From: Tubulanus polymorphus
Taxonomy: Eukaryota; Nemertea; Palaeonemertea; Tubulaniformes; Tubulanidae
Length of the DNA stretch: 64,000 bases
Reading direction: 5' to 3'
Assembly (NCBI RefSeq): GCF_964204645.1
Contig: NC_134027.1
Location: forward strand, 19,330,485-19,394,484
Of the stretch, positions 24,601 to 38,100 are shown in pieces. Each line of letters opens with the position of its first letter. The stretch's first letter is position 1. The position numbers and the translations under genes were made by a program. The notes under the pieces are model-generated. The model made no database searches and had not been told where the DNA came from. It saw only the letters and a program-made list of their open reading frames with translations.

Positions 24601-27600
24601 CCCGCACCGGTTCGGTCGGTACCGGTCCGGTCCGGGTCGGGCATCGGTCCGGTTCGGTCCGGTTCGGCCACCGGTCCGGTCCAGACGTCGTCCGGTTCAA
24701 AACATCCGGTACGTTCATCGTCTGATTCTGATCGTCGCTCCGGGGATAGAGCTCGCTCTCCCACTAGATTTGGACGCCGTGAGCGGTAGCAGTAGCGTCA
24801 ACATTTTCAATTACTCAACTTGATACAGTCAAATATTGGCTCAGATTACTGGGGACTGGGAGTCTTAGTTAATGAGATTAGGGTCATGCATATTCAAAGC
24901 TTGGTTTGGACCCATTTTTGTTTCTATGCTCTTCTGATGAATTGTGCCAGACTAACCATGTCTACTTTAACCATAGAGGTGGGAGATAGCCCTGCTTAAC
25001 CCTAGGGTTCAGGGTATGGGGCTATATCCGTGATTTATTTGGAATCTATGGTTAAGATTTCTCTTTCTATTAAACTTCTCTAAAGTGGTTGTAAAAAACT
25101 TTCTACAAATAGAGTATGTTGGTCAGTTGTTTCCTGATAGGCCAAACTTAAGTTTAGTACATTGTTTCGATCTATGAAACTACTTTGTATTATATGGAGA
25201 ATTTATGGATATTTTTTGCAGAACTTGGATGAAAACGCATTCGAACACTATTGATGAACTTTATTATAAGAAAACCATACTCAACAATGAAAAACCAAGA
25301 AATCCCACTGCAACGTATTCTCTGATACAACCGACACCTGGTGGGTATTATGGGAATTTTACAAGTGAAAACTATATATAAGAATAAACAAGATTAGGTT
25401 AATCCTAGGTTCAATCTAATTGGCTTCAAGACTTGCCTTCAAATCTTTACTATAAAGCTAGATCTTGTCATTCTCCCTACTCATGCAGTCCTCAATCAAT
25501 TGGATGAACCCCCAGCTCCATCAACTCAATTTTACCAAAAATATTTACAGCAATCCATGCGATCTCAAATGATTAATCCAAGGTTGTACGATTAGCATTG
25601 TTAGTGTATAGTAAGCGATCCTGTTACTCCTTGGCGTTGTACCAAGGTGTTTTCTTGTAAAGTCATAATATTGAATTTGACAAGTATATTATATCATATT
25701 GAATTTTATCTTTATTTTTGTATGATTCATGTAATGCTAGGACCAACATCAGGATGGCTAGGGATATGGGCATCTTTTCAGGGCCTGGGACGACCATCCT
25801 TTGTGTTTGTCGTTCCGGACCAAGTCGGGTGTCATCTGATCACAAGAGAACCCCTGCAAAACCTCACGTGGCTGCCCTGGTTTTCATGAATATTCAAGGT
25901 CCCATAGGCCACAGGGGGCCAATGGTCTTTTAGATCTGTCATCTTTCAATTTGTATGTGGACATTCAAAGGTTTTAAATGACCAAACCCAAGGACGAAGG
26001 ACATTTCCCCGGTAATGGCCCATCTGGAAAATAAATAATGTGATAGCCGATGCATTTTCCCATTAGGATTGGCAATGACATGGGTTCTATTCCAGAGCAT
26101 CGCCGATCAGATAAGAGACTTTTGTATCCCTATCTATGGACTCAGAAGTGTGGAGGGTCAATGCCTTCCCTCCGGAATAGTCACGTATGCAGGCATATGC
26201 ATTCCCTCTGACGCCAGTTAGATCGACTAGAGAGATCAGTCAATTACAATATCATTCCGATTTCCATGTTGGCCAGCTCAGAAATGGATTCTCCAAATTT
26301 TCAACCTTCTGTGCGTGAACCCCAGGGGCCGGTTCCATAGTCAAGACTTAAGACCAAAAGTGGTCTTAAACCTTAAGACTGGTCTTAAGTTGTTAGATTG
26401 GCTATAGAACTAAGTTTGTCTTAGACTGGTCTAAGTCCTGTCTATGGAACCGGCCCCTGGGTTCTTGCGAACTTCCCATTGCTTCTGTCAGAAATTTATG
26501 TCTGCACCAAAACAGTCAGTGGCTAAATCTGCTCATCTGGCCATTGTCCAATAATGCTTGTCAGTTGTAGACTTTTCAGAGCTGGCTGCCACTCAGGGGC
26601 GGATCCAGAGTTTGGGGATTCAAACCATCACCCCCCTTTTCTGATGAAATGTCCTTTTGAAAATCACAGGTGAAAAATTCCATACGACGTTGATCTGTGA
26701 CAAAAGTCTGCAGTTCTGTTTAAAACGATAATATGCAAAAATTGCATACAAATGAACTAAATTTTCAAAGTTTTCAGCAGGGCCTCGTAACATTGCCCCA
26801 TCCCCCCTCAAAGCACATCGCGTCTTCGGTGCTTGCTAGGATGCAAACCACGACCAATAAGTGCCCTTTGCATTCAAAGATAACACCCTTTCTTCGAGCC
26901 TGGATCTGCCCCTGCCGCTTTTAATGAGGGAACCAAGCCAGGCATCGACAAGTGACATTTACGACGCCAAATGGGGTCATTTTGCAAACTGTTGTGCTTC
27001 AGGGGAAATCGATTTGCTCCCTCTTTAGCACATTTTGCAAATTTGTTTGTGGTGCAAAGCCTGCAGGTTGTGACCAATTAAGATTACCGCACTGTGAACA
27101 TCAGTGAAGACAGTCAAAGAATCTCTTCTTTTCCAACCTTAACAATTTCTATTATAGCAGGTTCTACAGAATCATTGGTTATTATGGGAACAATACCTGT
27201 AATGGTGGCAGATAAAGCTCCATTTGGCGTTTTTGGCATGCAACAATCACTGTTACCCAATTCGACTTTGATATTTGGACAAAGCACTACTTATTCTTCG
27301 GATGTAAATCTAAACTGTATCAATAATAACGTAAGTTGAAATTGTATCAATATTAAGCCTCTCTTTAAGTGAATTTTTACAAATTTTTCTACCAGACCAT
27401 TCTATAGACTCGATAGAAAAACTTGCTCCTTGATAACACGATGGTTGCGATATATGAAACCCACACACAAATTTGTGAACCAGTGGAAACGAGTCAAAAA
27501 GATATAAACAGTTGAAAATGTTTCACTGCATACTACTCTAACACTAACATTGGCATCATTATTTGTATAAATGATTACGATGATAAACATCTATGGTATT

Positions 27601-30600
27601 TTTTATCTCACATTTCGAATCTTCACCAAGACCTATCGTCAGTCTCTAGTGATATATTAATACACTGATCATCTGTAAATCTGTTGTTGTATATGCTGAT
27701 TGATTTTGATGTTTTCTAAATGTTTATTTGTATAATTCTCCTAAAGAAAATTTGATATTTTCTAAATTTTAGTTCATTAACTGTTATTTGTTGGATGAAA
27801 ATGGATATATTGTATTTTCCACTGATTTGCTGAGTGTAAGTTTCTATATTCAATTAATAGAATATCATCAATTGAAGTATAAGTTCTGTTCATTTCTTGT
27901 TCATGGAAGATCCCTTTTATAGATTGGCAGTTTTTTTGGTCAAGCTCAAGGTGATGTGATGGTGAGCATGATGGAAAAAGGTGTTTACAAAACGTAAGAA
28001 TAGAACAAATTCTTGAGCCAAGACCTAGTTTCTGTGGAAAAGTAAACTCAAAAATTTTGGTTCAATTGATCATTATGATTTTTCATTTAAGTACTCTACT
28101 CTTTCCTATGATTTCCTAAATGGCCCTCCGCAAGTGTACTATGCAATACATGGCGAAGATCCCCCATCCTTTTTCTCTGGTGCACTTAATGAATGCTTAG
28201 GATTTCGAAGTTTCAAGAGAAATTTGAAACACTTTGACCAATAATCTTGATGTCTCATTTTTGGTGTGAATTCTTAGCGTTTGGAAAAGTGGAATAACAT
28301 GATATAGTAGACTCCGCCTAAACTGGTAATGGTCTAAGCGGTAATCCATTCTATTCTGTAAAATGAAAATTAAGATTACTGTTAGCTACTGTTTTTCAAT
28401 GGGGTACCTGCACCGCTACTGTGGCAATCAAGGATTCCACGTATGGCAGGCGAGGATCTGCCAGGTTCGCTAGTGGTTACTTGGTTACCACGCTTCAATT
28501 TCTTCTACATTTCAATTAAATTTGAGTCAACTTTTCTCTCATTAGTACTGTAAATCAATTTCTAATAAAACTATACCATACACTTATTGAGAACGTAAAT
28601 CTTATATCTATTTGATGACTTATTTGACAACATTTCCATTTGGGAGCCTAAAAATCCAGTTCATAGTTAATTGAAAATGAACTAATTTTCACTACGTAGA
28701 ACTGGATGTATTGTAGCGCCATCTGGTTTTTGCCGATACCCATACATAAATATCGCCTTGTCTGGTATTGCTCCCATTTGGTGATTGGTCTTATCAGGTA
28801 GAATATTCGTTTATTTTGCGCCTTAACCAGTAAACTGTAACAGCTCTTCACCTACAGTACCGTATTATACAATACTACATATTCACATAAGGCCTTATAT
28901 TCTATTAATGTACACTCACGACCTCAATTGGCCATATTTTGCATTACGCAAGTGCATCATGAATGAACCGAAACTGAGGAAAGTGCGCTGAATTTGAGAG
29001 AAACGTGAGGACTAGTGTCTGGTATATTATATAAAGAAGCAAACCATTGGTGATCCACTACAGTCTGATCATATGAATAAGTAATGCCATTTAACCGCTG
29101 TTAGGATCAGTGATTCCCTACTTTTATCCATTGATCTTTGCGTTTTATTTAAACCGGTAACTGCCTAATTCGGTAGAAAAACGAAAGTCCCAACTGTACC
29201 GGTTTAGGCAGAGTCTACTATATTTACATTAATATTAGCAGCCATGCACATTTTGTAACCACAGTCAATTGCAAGATAGTAGTTCATGATATTTGCATTT
29301 GACAGTAAGAAGATCACCATTTAAGAGTATTCGTGTCGATCTAATTCTGCATTTAAGAATAAATGATGTTTTATATTATATCCACCAGCATTGTGTTCTT
29401 ATTTATTCAGTGTTGGAGCGAAAGATTACCAAGCAATGTGTTATATGTATAAGAGTGAATCAACTGGTTCTGCAAATCGCATTATGAATGTAAGTCTTGA
29501 TCTTTCCTCAATGTCAACTATTTGCATAGAACACATAAGATATATGATAGTAAAATCCCACAAAAATGAAGAAATGTTTAATAAGTTTATAAAAAATTAG
29601 AAATATTTCGAATTTTCAAACATTTATTATGGGATTTTACTATCAGCGTTTTATCACGGATATTGTGAGCTTCAACTGATTCATAAAAGGTGTATGATGA
29701 TTATCTGCTCACTTTCAGCCACTGAAAAAGTTATTTTCATCAGTGTTCTGGCTGGTGCAAGAAGTGGGAATGTAAGTATTCTGATGGTGTTCATCATTTA
29801 CGCGGTAATTTAGTCTTCAATGCACAAGATTATTATGTACAGTTGACTTCTCCCAAGTCAGTAAAGACCAAATCTACATGAACACTAGATGTTTAAACCC
29901 AAAATTCAAGGATCAAAACTAACAAATCTTACTTGAGATAAGCTGCTGATGGCTTTAAAGTAGTGTGTATTTAAACGCCAAAGATGAAACTACTCGGGCC
30001 ACTCTCAAGTAAGATTTCTGAACATTTGATACAAGTAAGAGACTAGTTAGCCCATTCCTAAATGTCCTCTTTAAAACAATAGAAAAAATTGCCACAATTA
30101 GTTAACCGTTACAGTAGTTAAGACCTGACATAACTAATGCTTGGATCAGACGTTCAGTCCTTGTCTGGTCTAGGAATTTACAAATTTTACCTAGGCGATA
30201 TATTGAAAAAGAAACTGACTGGCAAATACTTGAAGCATGTGATTCCATGTGATAGAATATTGTCAAGATACACCTCCAAATCTCCGACTGAAAGGCTTGT
30301 TAACCCTTTCATCAGTGCTGGCTAATTAATACCCTATAGTGCTGAAGATAATTTGAAAATTCTGAAAAATCCCACCCTAGTGTGTTGAATAACGGGAATA
30401 GCACTATAGTGCGTCTACACCCTGGCGCGGTATACCGTTAGTTACTAATATTTCACTATGTTTGACAGGTGCTGCCATCTTTCAAGAGAGATAATTAGTA
30501 ATTACTAATTAAATCAATACACCGCACTGCAGTGTACTTGCAAAATCCATCACTGATTCGTACACCGCACTGCGGTGTAGACGCACTGAAAGGGTTAAAG

Positions 30601-33600
30601 TGCAAATGCTAACCAAATTGTACTTTCCGCAATTTCTTAACCAGAAGAAACTTAAGTATATATATATAACGACCTGAGATCTGTCTGATGGAAAAAAAAA
30701 GTATCTATAATGAGCTGTAAATTAGTCATTTATTTACCCTTCACGTCGTGCGTATAGTTAACAAACTATACCCGCCGTGGCGCTATTTATGATGTTATCT
30801 ATGACAACACAAGCACTTGTGCGCGCTAGCTAGATGTATAATCGATTCAATAAACATCATTTGCTCACCGTATTCACAGACCTACAGCCCCATTCACTAA
30901 CATATGCTTATCATGTCATATACAACAGTAGCAACAGTATACAATGGTAAGAGTACAAAATTCAGACACTTCTGAAATGATTATTAAATACCCTATAAAA
31001 TGTCTCGTGAAATCACTGGAAACTGTGAGCGCTGTCAGAGATGACATCAGAAACGCGCACCTGCTAACCTAAACAATAACAGTGAGCACGTGCTGAAATT
31101 GCCGATTTAAAAGTCGTATTTCTCAGAAATGGCTGAACTAAAATTCAAACCAGTTGCATATTTGATATTTGTGAATATATAACATTTGAAAATAACTTTT
31201 ACACCATATTCTATTTTGATAGCTCTTTAAAACAATACTATCACAGATATTAAGACTGACTAGAGGAATTATGTTCTTAAACTCCCGCTGAAAGAAAATG
31301 ATTTTGGTCATATCACAGTTAAGACCTAAGTTATTAGTGATTTATCACTTTCCGGTATCAGTAATACGAGTTTCTAATCTACCGCTGACTACCACTGACT
31401 TGTAGCGAGTTTCAGGGTCATTGGTTTTGATATATCTTCACCAGGGGCATTGAATATTGAGAATTTTCAGATTGAGAATTTTAAACTACTCAAGTGGGCA
31501 TGGTGTATCTGGATTCATAGTTTGGTAAATATACTGAAAAGCAGGTCCATTTTCATGATATGAAAATTTCATTCAAAATGATTTTTGAAGGTTAGATGTT
31601 TTTGCAGATGGGGCGAGCTGACCTTGTTGAAATGTGGTGGGTTTATTTTTGTCTCTTTGTCCCATGAGACAGACCCAGATGTTCTGAAAACGCTTGAAAG
31701 AAGCGAATTTCAGGGTCATTGGTTTTGGTATATCTTCACCAGGGGTATTGAATATTGAGAATTTTCAGATTGAGAATTTTTTACTACTCAAGTGGGCATG
31801 GTGTCTCTGGATTCATAATTTGGTAAATATACTGAAAAGCAGGTCCATTTTCATGATATGAAAATTTCATTCAAAATGATTTTCGGAGGTTAGATGTTTT
31901 TGCAGATGGGGTGAGCTAACTTTGGTTGAAATATGGTGGGTTTATTTTTGTCTCTTTGTCCCACGAGACAAGACCCAGATGCTCTGGAATCGCTTGAAAT
32001 TAAAGAATTTTCTACTTTTCTATTTCCGGTTTTGATCCCAAATCACTGGCATCCCTCAAACCCACACTTTGCATTCACTGGCATTTTCAAATCTGCTGAC
32101 TGGTCCCACTAGAAAACATCTTTTACATTTAATGGCCGAATGCGCTATACCTTTGATACAGAATCAAGCTGGCAAACTGGTCGCTATTATTGTTCGCTGA
32201 CATTTTAAAAGGAAATTATGAAAACACATTGATCAAATCTTCATTTTTTGCCCAAAAATGTAAATTTTCGACGCCTGTAACTTACCAATGGTTTGCCATT
32301 TTTCATTTAAATTTTTGGTGGATATACATCAGATGAATTCCTATTGGTAAAATGCCCCATACATACTGTGCATATTTTGTAACCGCAATCAATGAGGACA
32401 CGTTTTATGATTGTGGTGAGTTTCAAGTTCATTGATAGTTGTATCTGTTCATCAGGAGATTGAATATTGAAAATGTCAGATTGTCAGGCATTTCATCAAG
32501 TGGCGCGGTGTCCCTTTCTTGTAAAGAAAATTAACTGTTTTGTAGATCCTAAGGAAATATATATAACTGATGTAAAAAAATGGCATAAAAACAAAAATAA
32601 ACCCATAAAAACATTTTTTGTGTTTGTTCTTTTTCTTATTTAGATTACTGTTAGAGTTTAATTTGTATTCGTGGTGGAATAGCGGAACACAAACTACAGG
32701 TAAGCAACAAAAAATAATATCACTTGAATCCAACTTGATTAGAAATAGCATTGCATATGATTAGATTCAGTTAAGGTGAATAAATTTTTCCCACAGCTGT
32801 CCCTACCACAGTGTATTGAAAATATCTGAAAATTTTTGTTCCACAACAGTGAGTTTCAGTGATAACATTTTGGAACACAACGATCACTTGGTTGTTGCAG
32901 TCCATGGTGCTTCAACAGCAGGGCACTGCCTCGATTGGCAGACCTATTGCGCACCTGTCACACAGGCAATCACGTTACTAACCACCTATATGCAACCAGT
33001 AACATATTGATCAAAGCCTGCCTTGAGACATGTTACAACTTACTGGTTTCCCATGTTCTGATTTTTGAGATAGGTATACTTAGGGAAGGACAGGTTTTTC
33101 GATCAGTCCTCTGGTTAAGCAACAAGTTGTTGTTTGAACAGACACTGTTCATCGATGTTTTAATGAAAAAAGGCTATCTATATTTAAGGCGTGCATCGAA
33201 GGAAAACATCTCTAGCACAATTGAGATTAACAGGTCTATTGTCTTCACCAGTAGACATTGAATACTTAAATGATGCAAATTCTCAATTTATATTGTATAT
33301 TGCTATGTGTCGTATATTTTTGGACAGCGATTACAAAATTGTAGCTCTTCACAAGGTCTGGGATTGTGACGGGTTTTAAGGTTTGTGTGTATGAGTTCAT
33401 TGAAATAACATGGTATTTCCAATCATATTGATATTGATGCAACCAAATCAATTGTAGTACATGACATGTATGATTGTTAAGACTGTTGGTTTCTTTTCAA
33501 TTAATCCTTCGACTGCTGTTTTGTCTATCTAATGGCCCAGTCTCATGAAAATGTTTGAGCTGAACAGATTAATTTCATGCACCAAATAACCAATAGCTAC

Positions 33601-35058
33601 AATATTTTCTGTGAGAATTGGCCCAAGGCAGGTTTTTTAAATATTTAGTACTTTTGCCAAAACATCATGATCAGTGGACATGGGTGGCAGTTGGAGGATT
33701 ATGATTAGATGTATAGTTAACAATGATAGATAATGTAAACTGATACTGACCACTATTTAAAGCATGTCGTCCACCCGTGTCAAACAATGCCGAGGGTGTT
33801 AGTGAAGGTGGGTGGAGATGTAATTCAGGTAAAAAGTTTACTTATCTCAAATCTCCCAGGGAGCTAAGCATTTGAAGCATGAACAGCATTAGAAAATATG
33901 GTCAAGTTGTATTTCAATTTATTATCTCACTGTCATGTATGTTTCAATGTACATACCTAGTGTAAGAATGTTTCTAGGGTCCATGGAGAAAGCACATGAG
34001 TACTTTCAAGTTCGATAATATTAGAAAATCATTATTTTGTTGAGATTACTGTATTGAAGACCATTATACCTCTCAGGCGTCGAAGCTTTGCCACAGTACT
34101 AAGCCCTTCCACTTAAGTGTATAGGGTTAAGAACCATCCAAACAGGACTCAGACTGACTTCCTGTTCTATGTTTATTGATATCTTATAGAAAGTCACCCT
34201 ACAAATAAGATCTAAGCAAGGATAATTGTTGAGCGTCATTGACCTAGGCAATAAAGTACATTTTAGCCCACTAAAATGAATTTGTTTTAACAATGCTTTC
34301 AATAATCTATTGGCGTATTAACTTATCCTAAAATATTCCAAATTGTTGCTGAAGTGTTAGATGATTTATTCATAGTACTGGTACACTTCTGGCTAATGAT
34401 GACTATTTTGATCAATATACCATGACAGCCTTATAATGCTTGTAGTTTGTATGCCTGGTATGGGAAGTGGGGTTTTCCCTGTATGTATCCATGGAAGGAA
34501 TATTCAATATTATTCACTCACTTTACTCCATCTAACGATACAAGATTTCAATGGAAAGTTGTAGTTTACTCGTAAGATCACAACTTACTTATGGTTGCTG
34601 TAGTCACAGTGAACTAACCTCATGGTCCAAGACCTCGTCCAGGTTAAATTGATAAGTTTATTTTCCAGACCAAACTAATTTTGTCCAACATTTGTGGTTG
34701 CTCATGGCACCAGATTCGTAATATTCAATCAAGAATCGTTCATTGATAGTCTACTTCCATCTAGACTTTAGATCATCAAAATACTTGTAATTTAAGATTG
34801 ATAATTTTTTCCTAGGAATTGAAACTCTTGACAGTGAGATATTATGATGCCTGCAAATTTTCAATATTTGAAATGATATGCGTATAGTACTCTATCATAC
34901 GGAGCCCTGAAGGTAGACATGGTATGAAGTGAATATTTTTTATTTCGTGGCTATGGAAAACATTTCGTTCAACGTTTCCCATGAAAAAAAAAACCAACTT
35001 ATTTCTCACCGTGTCACCTCGGGGGCTCCGTACTATCATGTCTCATTATTGTTACTAC

Positions 35059-35118
<60 letters not shown>

Positions 35119-38100
35119 GATTTATGAAATTTTGCACATTTTAAGCCTGCCCTCCACCAAGCGTTGAGTTTACCGGTATGAAGATCGGACGTCAAAACTG
35201 TAAAACCGGTAAAATGAATTGAACTGTTGATTTGTAAACTGTATCGTCCTGAGTGTTGTGACATACACATAAATCACACTTTCTCAATTTTAGTTTGATC
35301 ACTGGGCAAAACTGAGTAAGTCTGGCTGGTTTTGTTGGATGATATCAACAGTGTTTGATATTTCGCCCATCACGTTAATCCTATCGTCAGTTCAGCAATC
35401 CGGCAAAAAATGAGAAAGTGTGTTCTGGTCTTAAATCCATCTGGCCCGTAGAAAATGTTTCATTGACCAGTTTTAACTCAGAAATTGTTCATTCATTGTG
35501 AAAATGAAAAACCATGAAAATAGCTGGTATCTAGTTTGATATTTTGAAAAAGCGGTCTTATGATACATAACTAACGGGACTAGTTACTATACAAGTTTTC
35601 ATCGTTTTCAACTGATGGCAACTAGACAGAAATTTCAGTTAGTTCTTGTCTATAAAACGACTGATTGGGTAAATTTGTGTGTACTGTGCGAAAAAAATAA
35701 CTACTCGTCACAAATTTTCACTGCACGAATATGATTTTGATACCTGTAGATACTGGTAAAATGAGAAAAGAGTTCATGATATACTGATAGAAGCGCTGAT
35801 CTACATAGATATGTATATACCTATGTATTAAAAAAAAAAGCATAATAGAAAACTGAACTAAAATAATGCACGTGTCGTCCTCATTTGATAGATAGATTTT
35901 TGAGTTTATAATGTTTTTCATTTTCTCTTGAGCAGTGCTACCCGAGATTCAATTCATTGAATCATTTCTCGGGATTTTCTCAGTTTACCATGCTCATTTT
36001 AGCCTACTTAGGGGAAGCTCTAGCAGCTATTGTGTTCACTTTTCGTCATTTCTCCATTGGTCTGTAGATTGAATAGAATTTTTTAGGAATTTCAACACGC
36101 TTTGATGTGTGGCCTTGATATTTGGTTCATGTATCTAGAGTATTTCCTAGTAACATGATAAGTCAGAAAATTCAGTTTATTGGAATCATGATGGCCAACT
36201 TGGGGACATTTTAATTTGACAACACTTTCACACATTTTTTCATTAGAATTTTTGAAGTCGCTTTAATAAATTTGTCTTGAGGTTTGGTTTGTATATGTAT
36301 CCCTCTTGGGCCTAGATTGGGCCTAGAGATTGGCTAAATTGGAAACTAGATGGCTGCCTTGTGACCTTTATGTTAAATAAAAAATTCATTTCATATCTGA
36401 CTTAGACTCTGATCTTACCTCTGCATATCGTTATTTCTGATTCATATGATAATCCTGCCTGTAGCGAACGAAAAATGTGACTGAGATTGAAAATGGGTTT
36501 CAAAATCGTGACACGGCTGCCATTAATCATAGAACCGTGCTCAATACGAAAATCGAGAATTCAAATCAAAAACTTTTGATGCGGAAACACATCGCAAATT
36601 AGACAAAATATCTTACATTTATGTAATTAATCTAAGTATATTTGTTGCACACTGTGGTTATTCCTAAAATGCGCAAAAATGTGATGAGAAAGCATCGTGT
36701 TATAGCATTGAGTACGGTACTCATCAGCTGGCGCCACCATGCGGCGACCGCGGTAATGAGAGGAGCCGTTTTTCAATCTCGCCCCGGTTTTATATTCCCT
36801 ATGAACAGGATTATCAATTAAAACGGAAATAATGATATTCAGAAGTTAGTGCAGGGTCAAATCTTTCCAAAAAGTCCTCGTTAATAAAAATCGGTTCAGA
36901 ATTTTTTGGTCGAAAGCACCGTTCATTTTGAAAAATCATGGTCATATTTAGTTGCAGGCTGGTGCGGTACAGTCGGATTTTGCCGATTTTTTCGTTCACT
37001 CGGTCTAACGCAGAAATTCGTTATCTTTAAGATTAATCTTACTCGAAGCAGATTGGATTATTGATAACGAAGTTACGAACTGTTGAAGTGACATAGGCCT
37101 ACCTATCGACCGTTCTGACAGAGAGTTGGCTCCCTTGTCTTTTTATATATAGTACTTAGGATACTGGGGTCAAATTCCTTTTGCGTCAAGTCCCTGTGCT
37201 TGAGAGGAAAATATCGACCAGTTTTAACTTTATAATCTTGATGTTCAATAATTTGTTCACCAGGGGCAATAAATAGTTTCCTATTATATTCAGAATATGC
37301 ATATCAAAGAGCATATGCCATCAAAATGGAATATTGTGTAAAATTCATTTTCAAATGTGATGTATTCACAAATATCAAATATGGAATTGGTTTGAATTTT
37401 AGTTCACCCATTACTGAGAAATATGACTATTAAATTGGCAATTTCAGTGCGGGCTCACTGTTATTGTTTATCTTGGCGGATGCGTGTTTATGACGTCATC
37501 TCTGACAAACGCTCACGGCTTCCAGTCATTTCACTAGACATTTCATGCGATATTTTATCGTTTTGGGAGTGATTTGAATTAATAAACTCTTACCATTGTA
37601 TAGTGTTGCTACCGTTGTATATGACATGATAATCGTATATAAGTGAGTAGCGCTGTAAGTCAGTGAATAACGTGAACAAATGGTGTTTATTTTATCGATT
37701 ATACATAGGCTTCGCGTACTGGCCCGCACATGTGCTTGTGTTGATTGTCATAGTTAACATCATAAATATGAACTATACGTACGGATTGAAGGATAAATAC
37801 ATGACTATTCCGCTAACTATTACGGCTAATTCGTGCTCCTTTTATCAATAAGTCACATCTCAGGTCGTTATATGTGTACTTAAGTTTCTTCTGATTTAGA
37901 AATCGCGGAATGTACAATTTTGATGGCATTTGCCCTTTAAGTCACCACATTCTCGATCAATTGCATACGTTGTAGCTTATGACATGTTTTATGATTTTTG
38001 CAAGTTTCAAGGTCATTGGTTTTCATATACGTTCACCAGGGGACAATGAATGTTGAAATATTGTCTGATTGTCAAGCATTTCAGGTGACTTTTCCTGTTC

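Noticed and set aside
24155-24823. 222-codon ORF overlapping the gag-like ORF in another frame
   Set aside because: It is open because the region is GC-rich and low in stop codons. The Cys/His pattern is only in the 24127 frame.
34929-35120. ORF ending in a long poly-leucine
   Set aside because: It is a translation of the (TTA)n microsatellite.
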